Source of the DNA: Nostoc sphaeroides
Lineage (GTDB): Bacteria; Cyanobacteriota; Cyanobacteriia; Cyanobacteriales; Nostocaceae
Length of the DNA: 64,000 nt
Assembly (NCBI RefSeq): GCF_003443655.1
Contig: NZ_CP031941.1
Span: forward strand, 5,896,001-5,960,000
Direction of reading: 5' to 3'
This document shows, in pieces, positions 33,740 through 41,604 of this stretch (its first letter is position 1; each line of letters starts with the position of its first letter). The position numbers and the translations under genes are program-made. The notes beneath the pieces are model-generated. The model was given only the letters and a program-made list of their open reading frames with translations, was not told the origin of the DNA and searched no databases.

Positions 33740-34033
33740 TTATGAACCAGAAATGATACCTGTAATAATTTTTACTAGCATAGATAAATCCTCTGGAGCT
33801 TGATAAAGTTTCTGGTCTTGAGTCACCAGACGATTTGCACGATGGTAAACCCCAAAACGCCAGTCTTCACCAGTCGTAACTGCACCATATAGAAGTTCAG
33901 ATATGGATTTAGTCCATTGATCAAGTGCTACTAATTCAACAGCGAGTTGAGTAAATCCTCGAACTAAATCTGATTGTTTGGCTTCGATAACTAATAAGTT
34001 TTGAGGGGCTGCAATATATGTCGAGAGTCCAAT
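33740..34033 (-). pseudogene. C-terminal fragment of a nuclease-like protein
   Basis: An open frame without a start codon that reads LSTYIAAPQNLLVIEAKQSD, then LVRGFTQLAVELVALDQW and GAVTTGEDWRFGVYHRA, and ends at a TAA at 33740-33742. The VIEAK segment resembles the E-x-K of PD-(D/E)XK nucleases, and full-length relatives are common in cyanobacteria. The N-terminal half is missing: an in-frame stop sits at 34034-34036, followed by AT-rich DNA. A decayed remnant; family inferred from the motif. Confidence 0.55.
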
Positions 34034-34145
34034 TTATCCCCCTATTTTATATAAACCTGCAATTTTTTGATAATTAAAAAGCTTTTTTGTATTAATAATA
34101 TTCTTTTACAGAAGTTTAATATACAGTTCTTAAATAACTAGTTAC

Positions 34146-34173
34146 TTGACCTTTTGGATAAAAGTCGTATAAT
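34146..34173 (+). promoter_or_regulatory. Promoter of glycine-rich peptide gene 1
   Basis: TTGACC, 16-base spacer, TATAAT. The same arrangement and neighbouring sequence recur before genes 2 and 4. It implies a leader of about 100 bases, which is itself conserved between genes 1 and 2. Confidence 0.75.
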
Positions 34174-34277
34174 ACTTTCAGCCACACAAAAAGCAACTAA
34201 ATATACACTTTAGGTTTATGTCTATTGCTTTGGAGTGGCGGGACTTTAATCCAAACAATCAAGTGAGAACTAAAATC

Positions 34278-34538
34278 ATGGAAAGCACATTATTTACTGC
34301 ATTAAGCACCAACGAAGAAGCTAGCCTATCTGGTGGCGTTGTAAACTTTAATGGTGGTACATTTACATTCACTGGCGGAGTTGGCGGTACTGGTGGAGTT
34401 GGCGGTACTGGCGGTAATGGCGGAGCTGGCGCTGTTCCCACCGTACCTTTCACTGTTGGCGGTAATGGCGGTAATGGCGGAGCTGGCGGTACTGGCGGAG
34501 TAGGCGGAGCTGGTGGACCTGGCGGAGTATTCTCCTAA
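34278..34538 (+). CDS. Glycine-rich peptide with double-glycine leader, paralogue 1
   Basis: 86 residues from ATG 34278. Leader residues 1-20 end in LSTNEEASLSGG, a double-glycine cleavage motif as removed by C39 peptidase domains of PCAT-type exporters. The core is NFNGGTFTFTGG followed by tandem GGVGGTGG and GGNGGAGG units, an AVPTVPFTV block, more Gly repeats and the end GGVFS. It contains no Cys, Ser-rich patches or obvious modification sites. It is nearly the twin of paralogue 2. A longer in-frame start (34218) covers the conserved leader RNA, but paralogue 4 has a stop there, so ATG 34278 is favoured. Likely a secreted peptide; function unknown. Confidence 0.75.
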   Translation: MESTLFTALSTNEEASLSGGVVNFNGGTFTFTGGVGGTGGVGGTGGNGGAGAVPTVPFTVGGNGGNGGAGGTGGVGGAGGPGGVFS

Positions 34539-34662
34539 GACTTAAGCCAATAAATAGGTAAACTTTTGAGGTTTAGTAGAAGGGAAACAATAAATGTCAA
34601 GACGTTATCAACACGCGGCTTGGTAAAAATAAAGGGTGGCGTTTCAAATCAAATAAATAAAT

Positions 34663-34697
34663 AACTTACCCTGTTGCCGCAGGTGAAGTTAATTTTT
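34663..34697 (+). terminator. Probable terminator after glycine-rich gene 1
   Basis: AACTTACCCTG and CAGGTGAAGTT pair with one internal irregularity around a TTGCCG loop, followed by AATTTTT. A better-paired version follows gene 2. Confidence 0.65.
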
Positions 34698-34825
34698 GAT
34701 TTGTCTACATTCCTAATGCGACTTAATTCTACCAGCTATTTTTTTATGCTTTACTTTATGAGAGTAATTGTAAGTATAGCATAAATTTATTGTTGCCCAT
34801 CTACTTTTCTTAAACAACTAGTTGC

Positions 34826-34853
34826 TTAACCTTTTGGCTAAGAGTTGTATACT
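34826..34853 (+). promoter_or_regulatory. Promoter of glycine-rich peptide gene 2
   Basis: TTAACC, 16-base spacer, TATACT, aligned with the promoter of gene 1 and followed by the same leader (CTAAATATACACTTTAGG). Confidence 0.7.
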
Positions 34854-34961
34854 ACTACTTTCAACCACACAAAAAAGCAACTAAATATACACTTTAGGTT
34901 TATGTCTATTGCTTTGGAGTGGCGGGAGTTTAATCCAAACAATCAAGTGAGAACTAAAATC

Positions 34962-35222
34962 ATGGAAAGCACATTGTTTACTGGCTTAAGCACCAACGAA
35001 GAAGCTAACCTATCTGGTGGTGTTGTAAACTTTAATGGTGGTACATTTACATTTACTGGCGGTCGAGGCGGTACTGGTGGAGTTGGCGGTCGAGGCGGTA
35101 ATGGCGGAGCTGGCGCTGTTCCCACCGTACCTTTCACCGTTGGCGGTAATGGCGGTAATGGCGGAGCTGGCGGAGTTGGCGGAGTTGGCGGAGCTGGCGG
35201 AGCTGGTGGAGTATTCTCCTAA
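34962..35222 (+). CDS. Glycine-rich peptide with double-glycine leader, paralogue 2
   Basis: 86 residues, almost identical to paralogue 1: leader ending LSTNEEANLSGG, core opening NFNGGTFTFTGG. Two GVGG/GTGG positions are changed to GRGG, giving it positive charge, and the C-terminus is GGAGGAGGVFS. Upstream and downstream DNA also match gene 1, so the whole transcription unit (about 680 bases) was duplicated. Same start argument as for paralogue 1. Probably exported after leader cleavage. Confidence 0.75.
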   Translation: MESTLFTGLSTNEEANLSGGVVNFNGGTFTFTGGRGGTGGVGGRGGNGGAGAVPTVPFTVGGNGGNGGAGGVGGVGGAGGAGGVFS

Positions 35223-35323
35223 AGCATAAGCAAACTTCTGAGATTTAGTAAAAGGGAAGCTATAAACGTCAATGCGCTATTAAGCGCTATTTTAGAGGAA
35301 TAAAGCCTCGGTTTTCAAATAAA

Positions 35324-35360
35324 TTAACTTACCCTGTTGCCGCAGGTTAAGTTAATTTTT
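35324..35360 (+). terminator. Terminator after glycine-rich gene 2
   Basis: TTAACTTACCCTG / CAGGTTAAGTTAA stem (one mismatch) with loop TTGCCG and a T-run; counterpart of the one at 34663. Confidence 0.75.
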
Positions 35361-35672
35361 GAATTGTCTAAATTCCTAATGCGATTCAATCCTACCACAT
35401 ATTTGGAGTAATGCTAACCATAGGATAGGTTTACTGTTACCCATCTACTTTTATTAAACAATCTTAGCATTGATGTTGCCCACCAAGAACCGCCTAATCT
35501 AATTAGGATATTTAAGCTTATTCACTAACGATTTTGGTAGGACTCAAGCTTGAAAATCTGTTTTTATGTACTAATTTAAGACAGTCAAGGTTCAGTAAGG
35601 AAACAACATCTGCTACTTCACAAACAGACCATATTCATCACCATCTATCTAACTTATAACTTCTGGATAATC

Positions 35673-36017
35673 ATGGAAAGCACATTGTTTACTCCATTAA
35701 GCATCAACGAAGAAGCCAATCTGTCTGGGGGCAAAATAACTAAAATTACTGCTGCTGACTTGGCCGCCCTGTCCAAACTGTTTGGCGGTGTAATAGTCAA
35801 TCTGTTAGGTGGTAAAATAATTATTAAAACTCCTGGTGCTCCTGGTGCTCCTGGTGCTCCTGGTGCTCCTGGTACTCCTGGTACTCCTGGTACTACTGGT
35901 ACTGCTCGTGCTACTAGCATCGGCGCTGGAGGAGCTGGAGGAGCTGGAGGAGCTGGAGGAGCTGGAGGAGCTGGAGGAGATGGAGGAGCTGGAGGAGCTA
36001 GTATTTCATTTTCTTAG
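35673..36017 (+). CDS. Collagen-like glycine-rich peptide with double-glycine leader, paralogue 3
   Basis: 114 residues. The leader ends LSINEEANLSGG, like paralogues 1 and 2, but the mature part differs: an amphipathic stretch (KITKITAADLAALSKLFGG), a hydrophobic strand (VIVNLLGGKIIIKTP), then collagen-like GAPGAPGAPGAPGTPGTPG triplets, a TARATSIGA linker, a GGA triplet run and the end ASISFS. Gly-X-Y triplets could form a short triple helix. Its upstream DNA lacks the promoter shared by genes 1, 2 and 4. Triplet repeats at DNA level suggest slippage. Function unknown. Confidence 0.72.
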   Translation: MESTLFTPLSINEEANLSGGKITKITAADLAALSKLFGGVIVNLLGGKIIIKTPGAPGAPGAPGAPGTPGTPGTTGTARATSIGAGGAGGAGGAGGAGGAGGDGGAGGASISFS

Positions 36018-36102
36018 GGCAATAGGCAAATCTATGAGGTTTGGTAGAAGGGAAACGATAAACGTCAAGACACGACTATTGGTCAAATTTTTATTTAATC
36101 AT

Positions 36103-36129
36103 GCAGGGATAAAACCCTGCTATTTTTTT
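36103..36129 (+). terminator. Terminator after glycine-rich gene 3
   Basis: GCAGGG-ATAAAA-CCCTGC followed by TATTTTTTT. A second hairpin (GGTTTTGTC / GACAAAACC) follows at 36131-36153. Confidence 0.85.
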
Positions 36130-36163
36130 GGGTTTTGTCGTTGTGACAAAACCATAATTCTGA

Positions 36164-36310
36164 TCAGTTACAGTTACTCTCTCGTAAACTTTTCGTCCGA
36201 ATTTTTGCCTTCTTTTTGAGCCCATCACTTGAGGGTGGCTTTGAACTAGTTCGGCTGTCTAAACCCAAGCGTCTCTCTAGCTCTGCTATTTTTTGACGCA
36301 GTGCTTTTAT
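36164..36310 (-). pseudogene. N-terminal fragment of an IS66-family transposase
   Basis: Read on the minus strand, 48 codons give KALRQKIAELERRLGLDSRT, then SSKPPSSDGLKKKAKIRTKS, ending at a TGA. The LGLDSxxSSKPPSSDG motif is diagnostic of IS66 transposase N-termini (TnpC). No start codon or remainder is present, so this is a remnant lodged between glycine-rich genes 3 and 4. Confidence 0.75.
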
Positions 36311-36755
36311 AAATAATTAAGCAGAATTAAACATTATCTATTCTATTAAAAAAAATTATACCTGCTAAAAGTAGTGTTGTATAAAATGATTATAAAAAGC
36401 ATTTTATACACAAAAATACTTATCTAAAAAATACAGAATTCCAGTTTTGAGTTTTGGAAATTTGTTTCAGTCTAACTCGTATAAAAAATGTTATTTAGTT
36501 TCCTTGATAAGATCCTTAATTCTGGCCATTTTCCTTACTTTATTAGCATTAATACTTAATGAGCTTTATTTATACATTTTTGGGCATATACGTTTTTTGA
36601 CAAAATTAAGCTTTTAGATCGATATATCTTGACATCTGCGATTTGTTTATGACTAAAAGCTTATTTTAATTAAATTGTATAAATCGTAACTATGTAATAT
36701 CTTTGCTAAAGAGGAAGGGGTGTAATATATTTTTATTTCTTGAGAAAATAATTGC
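36311..36755. other. AT-rich spacer
   Basis: About 445 AT-rich bases before the promoter of glycine-rich gene 4. I see no gene, clear repeat or terminator. Confidence 0.4.
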
Positions 36756-36783
36756 TTGACCTATTTAGCAACAGCCGTATAAT
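36756..36783 (+). promoter_or_regulatory. Promoter of glycine-rich peptide gene 4
   Basis: TTGACC, 16-base spacer, TATAAT, identical boxes to gene 1. The leader is a diverged copy of that of genes 1 and 2. Confidence 0.72.
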
Positions 36784-36892
36784 ACTTCTAACGGCACAAG
36801 CAAGTCCCTAAATATACTCGTTTACGTTTATATCTATTACTTTGGAGTGACGTGACTTTGATCATCACAATCTAGTTGAGCACTTAAATATT

Positions 36893-37180
36893 ATGGAAAG
36901 CAGATTGTTCACTGCATTAACGGTTCATGAAGAAGCGATGTTGTTTGGTGGAAAGAAAAAATTCCGCAACCTTACTCCTAGAGTCACTACTCAAGTCTCT
37001 ATAGTTACCACTGTAATTAACTTTATTGGCATTGGCGGCGCTGGCGGAGCTGGTGGGAATAGCGGAGCTGGTGGGAATGGCGGAGCTGGTGGGAATAGCG
37101 GAGCTGGTGGGAATGGCGGAGCTGGTGGGAATGGCGGAGCTGGTGGGAATGGCGGAGCTGGCATAACCATCGCTCAATAA
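36893..37180 (+). CDS. Glycine-rich peptide with double-glycine leader, paralogue 4
   Basis: 95 residues. The most diverged leader, MESRLFTALTVHEEAMLFGG, keeps the GG at positions 19-20. The core is a basic stretch (KKKFRNLTPRVTTQV), a hydrophobic strand (SIVTTVINFIGIGG) and a regular array of GGNSGAGGNGGAGG units ending GITIAQ. Because the conserved upstream leader has an in-frame TGA here, translation must begin at ATG 36893, which supports the short starts chosen for the other copies. Function unknown; export by a double-glycine peptidase transporter is inferred. Confidence 0.72.
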   Translation: MESRLFTALTVHEEAMLFGGKKKFRNLTPRVTTQVSIVTTVINFIGIGGAGGAGGNSGAGGNGGAGGNSGAGGNGGAGGNGGAGGNGGAGITIAQ

Positions 37181-37602
37181 GTAAGTTGAATACAAGGTAA
37201 AGAATAAACGTAAAGACACAAGTAACAAGCCTTTATTCAGATAAAGGATCATAAACTAACTATCCTCTTTGAGAAGGTTCAGTTACTTTTATGCCTATCT
37301 TGCTTATCTATAATTGCTAGTTTACTTAACCTGGGCAATATATCAGCGATATTGTCCGTTTTTATTAGCTATATCATAGCATACGTTTATTGTTAACCAC
37401 ACACTTTTATTCAACAAACTTAACATAGTCTATCAACGGTTGCTAGTAGGCAACTGTTGATAAAGCCTAGAGAAAACAGAGCATCTGTGCGATAGTTAAG
37501 ATACATATTTGGAAAGCCTATCCTTTCCACTAGAAAGTGTATGGGAATGATCAAATTAACTAATAATTTGGCATAACAGGTACTCAAGAACCAAAATTAT
37601 TT
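37181..37602. other. Spacer after the glycine-rich cluster
   Basis: 422 bases. A short hairpin (CCTTTAT-TCAG-ATAAAGG at 37230-37247) follows gene 4 but has no T-run. No transporter or processing gene is present here or elsewhere in the cluster. Confidence 0.4.
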
Positions 37603-38190
37603 TTAATTGTCAGCCGTCAACACTTGCTCTACTGTTAATTCTAACTCCGCAAAAGTTTGAGATTGAATGCATTGAGTACCAACAAACTCTACTGGTTCGT
37701 ATAATTCTTCAATCAATGTGAAAACAGTCACTTTGTTCGTTAATGGATCGACAATCCAATACTCTGGAATATTTAAAACGTTATACTCAACTCGCTTGGC
37801 TCGATAATCTACAATCTTTGTTGACTCACTGACGACTTCCACCACCAACAAAGGGGGTGGTTCGTTGAGTTCAATAACTGCCTCTCGGTTTCTCAACTCT
37901 CGCCATTGAGGTAATGGAATCACAACTACATCTGGAATCCTTGAAGTATCCCATCTGCCAGCACGGGGAGAACGAACACCGATAACCATTTGTTTAGAAG
38001 TCCAATCCCACTTTAGCCGGAGAATTTCTGCTCGGAAAGAAACATTGATAAATTCTGTTACCGCCCCATGTTGTCCACTTCCTAGACTCATGGGAATTAG
38101 TTCTCCGTTGACTAATTCATAACGGTTATCAGTGCCATCATCATGAGCTAGATACTCTTCAAAGGTTAGTTTTGGGGTGGTTATAGTCAT
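37603..38190 (-). CDS. Uma2 family protein (DUF820, PD-(D/E)XK fold)
   Basis: 195 residues from ATG 38190 (MTITTPKLTFEEYLAHDDGT). An ATG further upstream would overlap the stress-protein gene. The Uma2 pattern is present: YELVNGELIPM, SGQHGAVTEFIN, IPDVVVIP, PPLLVVEVVSEST and KRVEYNVLNIPEYWIVDP. The fold is a restriction-endonuclease type with D in IPDVV and ExV in the next strand. These genes are hugely amplified in cyanobacteria and their function is unknown. The upstream neighbour ends 23 bases away, so the two may be co-transcribed. Confidence 0.87.
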   Translation of the reverse strand: MTITTPKLTFEEYLAHDDGTDNRYELVNGELIPMSLGSGQHGAVTEFINVSFRAEILRLKWDWTSKQMVIGVRSPRAGRWDTSRIPDVVVIPLPQWRELRNREAVIELNEPPPLLVVEVVSESTKIVDYRAKRVEYNVLNIPEYWIVDPLTNKVTVFTLIEELYEPVEFVGTQCIQSQTFAELELTVEQVLTADN

Positions 38191-38212
38191 AGTAGCTTCC
38201 CCTGACAAATTT

Positions 38213-38638
38213 TTACCTTGGTTTGACAACTAACACCGAACAATTAGCCTCTTCCACAACTTGACTGCTAACAGAACCCTGGACAATTCGCTTCACCCCC
38301 ATCAATCCCCGGCTGCCAATTATAATCAAGTCAGTTTTGTAAATATTGGCAAGGCGAATAATCTCTTCAGCAGGTTCACCAGTTACCAGTTCTAACTCAC
38401 TGGTGAATGATAAGTTTTCCTGATAAGATTGCAGCTGTTTTTCAACATGAAAATAAGAAAATGTTGGCGACTCTGGCTGAGGACGATCGGCGGGTAGTTC
38501 CATCTCTGACTCTGGCGTAAGAAACACATGACAGAGAATAACCTTGGCATCTTTTGACAACGCCAAATTATCTAAAGTCTGAATTACTCGGTCTGAAATT
38601 TCCGAACCGTCCAGAGCTACCAAAACACTATTTAGCAC
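38213..38638 (-). CDS. Universal stress protein (UspA family)
   Basis: 141 residues from GTG 38638. The N-terminus is SVLVALDGSEISDRVIQTL, and the ATP-binding type motif GSRGLMGVKRIVQGSVSSQV lies near the C-terminus (G-2x-G-9x-G-S pattern), ending CSVLVVKPR. It is a single-domain cytoplasmic protein expected to bind ATP and act in stress tolerance. Followed closely by the Uma2 gene. Confidence 0.92.
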   Translation of the reverse strand: MLNSVLVALDGSEISDRVIQTLDNLALSKDAKVILCHVFLTPESEMELPADRPQPESPTFSYFHVEKQLQSYQENLSFTSELELVTGEPAEEIIRLANIYKTDLIIIGSRGLMGVKRIVQGSVSSQVVEEANCSVLVVKPR

Positions 38639-38881
38639 CGCTCTCGTCTCCTAATGAGTAGACCCCTTACATAAGTATCTAGCAAAATTTGTCGGCAACG
38701 ACACTAAACCAATTTTTTTTACCAATTAGTTTATGTGTTTGAGGCTGTGCTATATGTCAGTTTTAGGTTGGTGCATTATAACAACTGGTCTGGAGAAGCT
38801 TTTCACGAGTTTCTGGCACAGGAAAACCCTAGTTAAATCAGTGAACAGTCAACAGTTATCAGTTAACAGTTGCCTTCCGTA

Positions 38882-38960
38882 CCCGCCTTGAACTAAAGTT
38901 CAAGGCTAATAGCTAAAGTCTACTGAAGTAGACTCAAAATTTTTGGGTATATAGCGTTTC
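38882..38960. repeat. 79-bp interspersed repeat, copy 2
   Basis: Same length and order as the copy at 29515: CCCGCCTTGAACTAAAGTTC, hairpin AGTCTACT-GA-AGTAGACT, then TTTTTGGGTATATAGCG. It runs directly into the ATATAGCG element that follows. Confidence 0.88.
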
Positions 38961-39045
38961 TTAGTCTGCTGAGGTACACCCGAATCTTATTTACCAAGGT
39001 TAGTAGCTTTGAAAACGTACCTCACTAGGTCGGGAACCGCTATAT
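38949..39045. mobile_element. ATATAGCGG MITE, copy 2
   Basis: Ends ATATAGCGTTTC and GGGAACCGCTATAT, with subterminal GAGGTAC / GTACCTC, like copy 1 at 29825-29932 but with a different centre. It overlaps the end of the 79-bp repeat. Confidence 0.65.
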
Positions 39046-39206
39046 TTAGTCATCAACAGAAGACTTTTGCTATTATTCTTGGAACTTCAGTTCCTTGCGG
39101 GACATGACTTTTACGTTAACTTGACACCTATGACATCTCTGCTACCTTACAATGGGATTTTTTTTAACTAGAAGTCCCTTATAAGAAAAAAATGAACCAT
39201 TCCAAA

Positions 39207-40508
39207 TCACTCTTCTTGCTGAGTTCGGCGGCGGACTGAATCAGCGTGAGAAGGTAAACCTTCTGCTGTTGCTAGCACATCAATGGCACCAGCCACATTT
39301 TGCAGCGCAGTTTGAGAGTATTGAATAATACTAGAGTGTTTAAGGAAAGTTTCTACCCCTAATGCCGAAGCATAACGGGCAGCGCCAGAAGTTGGCAGGG
39401 TATGGTTAGGGCCTGCCAAATAGTCTCCTACAGCTTCTGGTGTGGAGTAACCCAAAAAGATTGCCCCAGCGTGGCGAATCTGTGGTAATAATGCCCAAGG
39501 GTCTTTGATTTCTAATTCCAGGTGTTCGGGGGCAAATTCATTTGAGAGTTCTGCTGCTGCTTCAAGCGATTCCACAAGGACAATCAAGCCGTAGTGAGCG
39601 ATCGCTTTTTCTGTGTCTATTCGCCGTGGGTGATCTACTAGCTGTCTTTCCAAGGCTAATTGCACGTTTTTCGCCAAAGCCGCATCTGTTGTCAGCAAAA
39701 TCGCTGCCGCCATTGGATCGTGTTCGGCTTGGGCTAGCAAGTCAGCAGCTACATGCACCGGATTTGCGGTTTCATCGGCAATCACCAGCACTTCGCTGGG
39801 GCCTGCCAAAGAATCAATGCCAACGGTGCCATAGACAAGTTTTTTCGCTAGGGTGACATAAATGTTACCAGGGCCAGTAATCACATCCACTTTCGGAATC
39901 GTTTCTGTGCCATAAGCTAAAGCAGCGATCGCTTGTGCGCCACCAATGCGATAAATTTCTTGCACTCCTGCTTCTTGGGCAGCTACCAAGACTGCTGGGT
40001 TAATAGCACCCCCTGGCCCTGGTGGTGTCACCATCACAATGTGAGGTACAGCAGCAACATGAGCCGGAATTGCATTCATCAGCACTGTACTGGGATAGGC
40101 GGCACGGCCACCAGGCACATACAACCCCGCCCGATCTACGGGGGTATAGCGTTTGCCCAGCACTACTTCATCGTCGCCAAAGTGTACCCAGCTTTTTGGG
40201 ACTCGCTGACGATGAAACGCTTCAATTTGGCGGCAAGCTAGCCGAACTGCGCCCAACAACTCTTTTGACACCTGCTGATAGGCTGCATCTAGTTCCGAAC
40301 CTGTGACTCGGAGTTCTTCTGCTTTCAGGGTTTGTTTGTCAAATTCGGCTGTGTAATGCAATACAGCTTTGTCGCCTTGGCGCTTCACTGCTTGCAAAAC
40401 TTCCCGCACCGTTGCTTCTTTGTGAAGCACCTGTTCGTCATGGGTGCGATCGCAGATCCGTTGTAGTTCTGCTCTGACGTCTGCCTGCTGAGTAATGATT
40501 CGCAGCAT
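39207..40508 (-). CDS. hisD: Histidinol dehydrogenase
   Basis: Catalyses the last two steps of histidine biosynthesis, L-histidinol to L-histidine, with NAD and zinc. 433 residues, usual length. Motifs are RYTPVDRAGLYVPGGRAAYP, IYRIGGAQAIAALAYGT, DVITGPGNIYVTLAKK, the active-site IDSLAGPSEVLVIAD, AQAEHDPMA with a Zn ligand His, and EHLELEI. hisD stands alone; another histidine gene (hisH) lies at 59161, not linked. Confidence 0.97.
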   Translation of the reverse strand: MLRIITQQADVRAELQRICDRTHDEQVLHKEATVREVLQAVKRQGDKAVLHYTAEFDKQTLKAEELRVTGSELDAAYQQVSKELLGAVRLACRQIEAFHRQRVPKSWVHFGDDEVVLGKRYTPVDRAGLYVPGGRAAYPSTVLMNAIPAHVAAVPHIVMVTPPGPGGAINPAVLVAAQEAGVQEIYRIGGAQAIAALAYGTETIPKVDVITGPGNIYVTLAKKLVYGTVGIDSLAGPSEVLVIADETANPVHVAADLLAQAEHDPMAAAILLTTDAALAKNVQLALERQLVDHPRRIDTEKAIAHYGLIVLVESLEAAAELSNEFAPEHLELEIKDPWALLPQIRHAGAIFLGYSTPEAVGDYLAGPNHTLPTSGAARYASALGVETFLKHSSIIQYSQTALQNVAGAIDVLATAEGLPSHADSVRRRTQQEE

Positions 40509-41223
40509 GGAGTAAGGACAATGCCAAAATTATAATAAGATCACCTGAGATTTAGTATTGCTCTTGACCCACTGGGGTGTGCAAGCTGACTCTAATTCTC
40601 TTCTCTAGCTTAACCTGGATTTTTTTGATACTCTCAAGTCTGCCACCACATTCTTTGCTTGAGAAGGCCACTTAATTGCTCAGTCCAACTAGCCAAGGCT
40701 ATGGCTAGCGGCAGGAAGCAGGCGTGCCATTTCCCGCTACTCTTACGCCCTTACCCTTACTCCTTCTGGGGTAGAGGTGGTGTATTTACACATCCAATCC
40801 CCCGGATTTACAGGGGGTAGGGTCTGAGTATAATTTTTATTTTCCTAACTTTTAGTAGTTCACAACTGTACAGAGACGATAATATAGTGTCGTCTCTATA
40901 CTTTGAAACCCCTGAAATTTAGCTATTTACAGTTCCTTGCCTTTGACAATACATCCCTTGTAGGGACAAATTGACTATATCGGCAATCACATTGCTTAAC
41001 CAGGTGATGAGTCAGGGTGACTGTTTTATTTCATGCACTTCATTTTAACGCATTTCCTCAATTGACGACACACCAAATTAAGGACTGGGGGCTAAGGACT
41101 ATCTTCAATATCGAATTTCCAAAGATAGATTTTTTTTAGGAAATTATAACATTGGCAATTTGGATGCTATATTAGTAAGTCTAGTAGTGTGTGTACATAT
41201 TAATAGTATTTTTGGAATTGACT
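40509..41223. other. Long spacer between hisD and rpsT
   Basis: 715 bases carrying the divergent promoters. A G/C-rich hairpin (CCCCCGG-ATTTA-CAGGGGG, about 40799-40817) and a nearby AGTATAAT stand out. I see no gene and cannot assign the hairpin; it may be a remnant of an insertion-sequence end. Confidence 0.35.
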
Positions 41224-41520
41224 GTGGCGAATACAAAGTCTGCTCTCAAGCGTGCCGAAATCGCAGAACGTAACCGACTGCGTAACAAAGCTTACAAATC
41301 AGCAGTCAAGACGCTGATGAAGAAATACATTAATGCTGTAGCTGTCTATACAGCTAATCCTACCCCAGAATTAAAACAAGAAGCACAGGCTCGCTTATCC
41401 GAAGCTTACGCCAAAATCGATAAAGCGACCAAGCGGGGTGTCCTTCACCCCAATAATGGGGCAAGGAAAAAGTCGAGGTTGGCTCACAGACTAAAACCTC
41501 TGACACAAACAGCTGAGTAG
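41224..41520 (+). CDS. rpsT: 30S ribosomal protein S20
   Basis: 98 residues from GTG 41224 (MANTKSALKRAEIAERNRLR). Basic, helical, binds the 5' domain of 16S rRNA. It contains KAYKSAVKTLMKKYINAV, the typical DKATKRGVLHPNNGARKKSR and the end RLAHRLKPL. First gene of the rpsT-tatD-rpoB-rpoC1-rpoC2 order. Confidence 0.96.
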   Translation: MANTKSALKRAEIAERNRLRNKAYKSAVKTLMKKYINAVAVYTANPTPELKQEAQARLSEAYAKIDKATKRGVLHPNNGARKKSRLAHRLKPLTQTAE

Positions 41521-41604
41521 GCATTGGTCATTTGTCCTTAGTCATTAGTCATTGGTAACAAAACAAACGACAAATGATGAAGGACAAACAACAAAGGACA
41601 AAAG
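41521..41604. repeat. Heptamer-type repeat patch between rpsT and tatD
   Basis: Degenerate TCATTAG / TCATTGG units followed by inverted GACAAATGA and GGACAAA units up to the tatD start. Typical Nostoc short tandem repeat spacer. Confidence 0.7.

Noticed and set aside
34218..34277. N-terminal extension of glycine-rich genes 1 and 2 (MSIALEWR...)
   Set aside because: The aligned leader of gene 4 has an in-frame stop and gene 3 lacks it, so the extension is more likely untranslated leader.
35836..36219. LVLLVLLVLL-type frame on the plus strand in glycine-rich gene 3
   Set aside because: A frame-shifted reading of the GGTGCTCCT triplets; low-complexity shadow.
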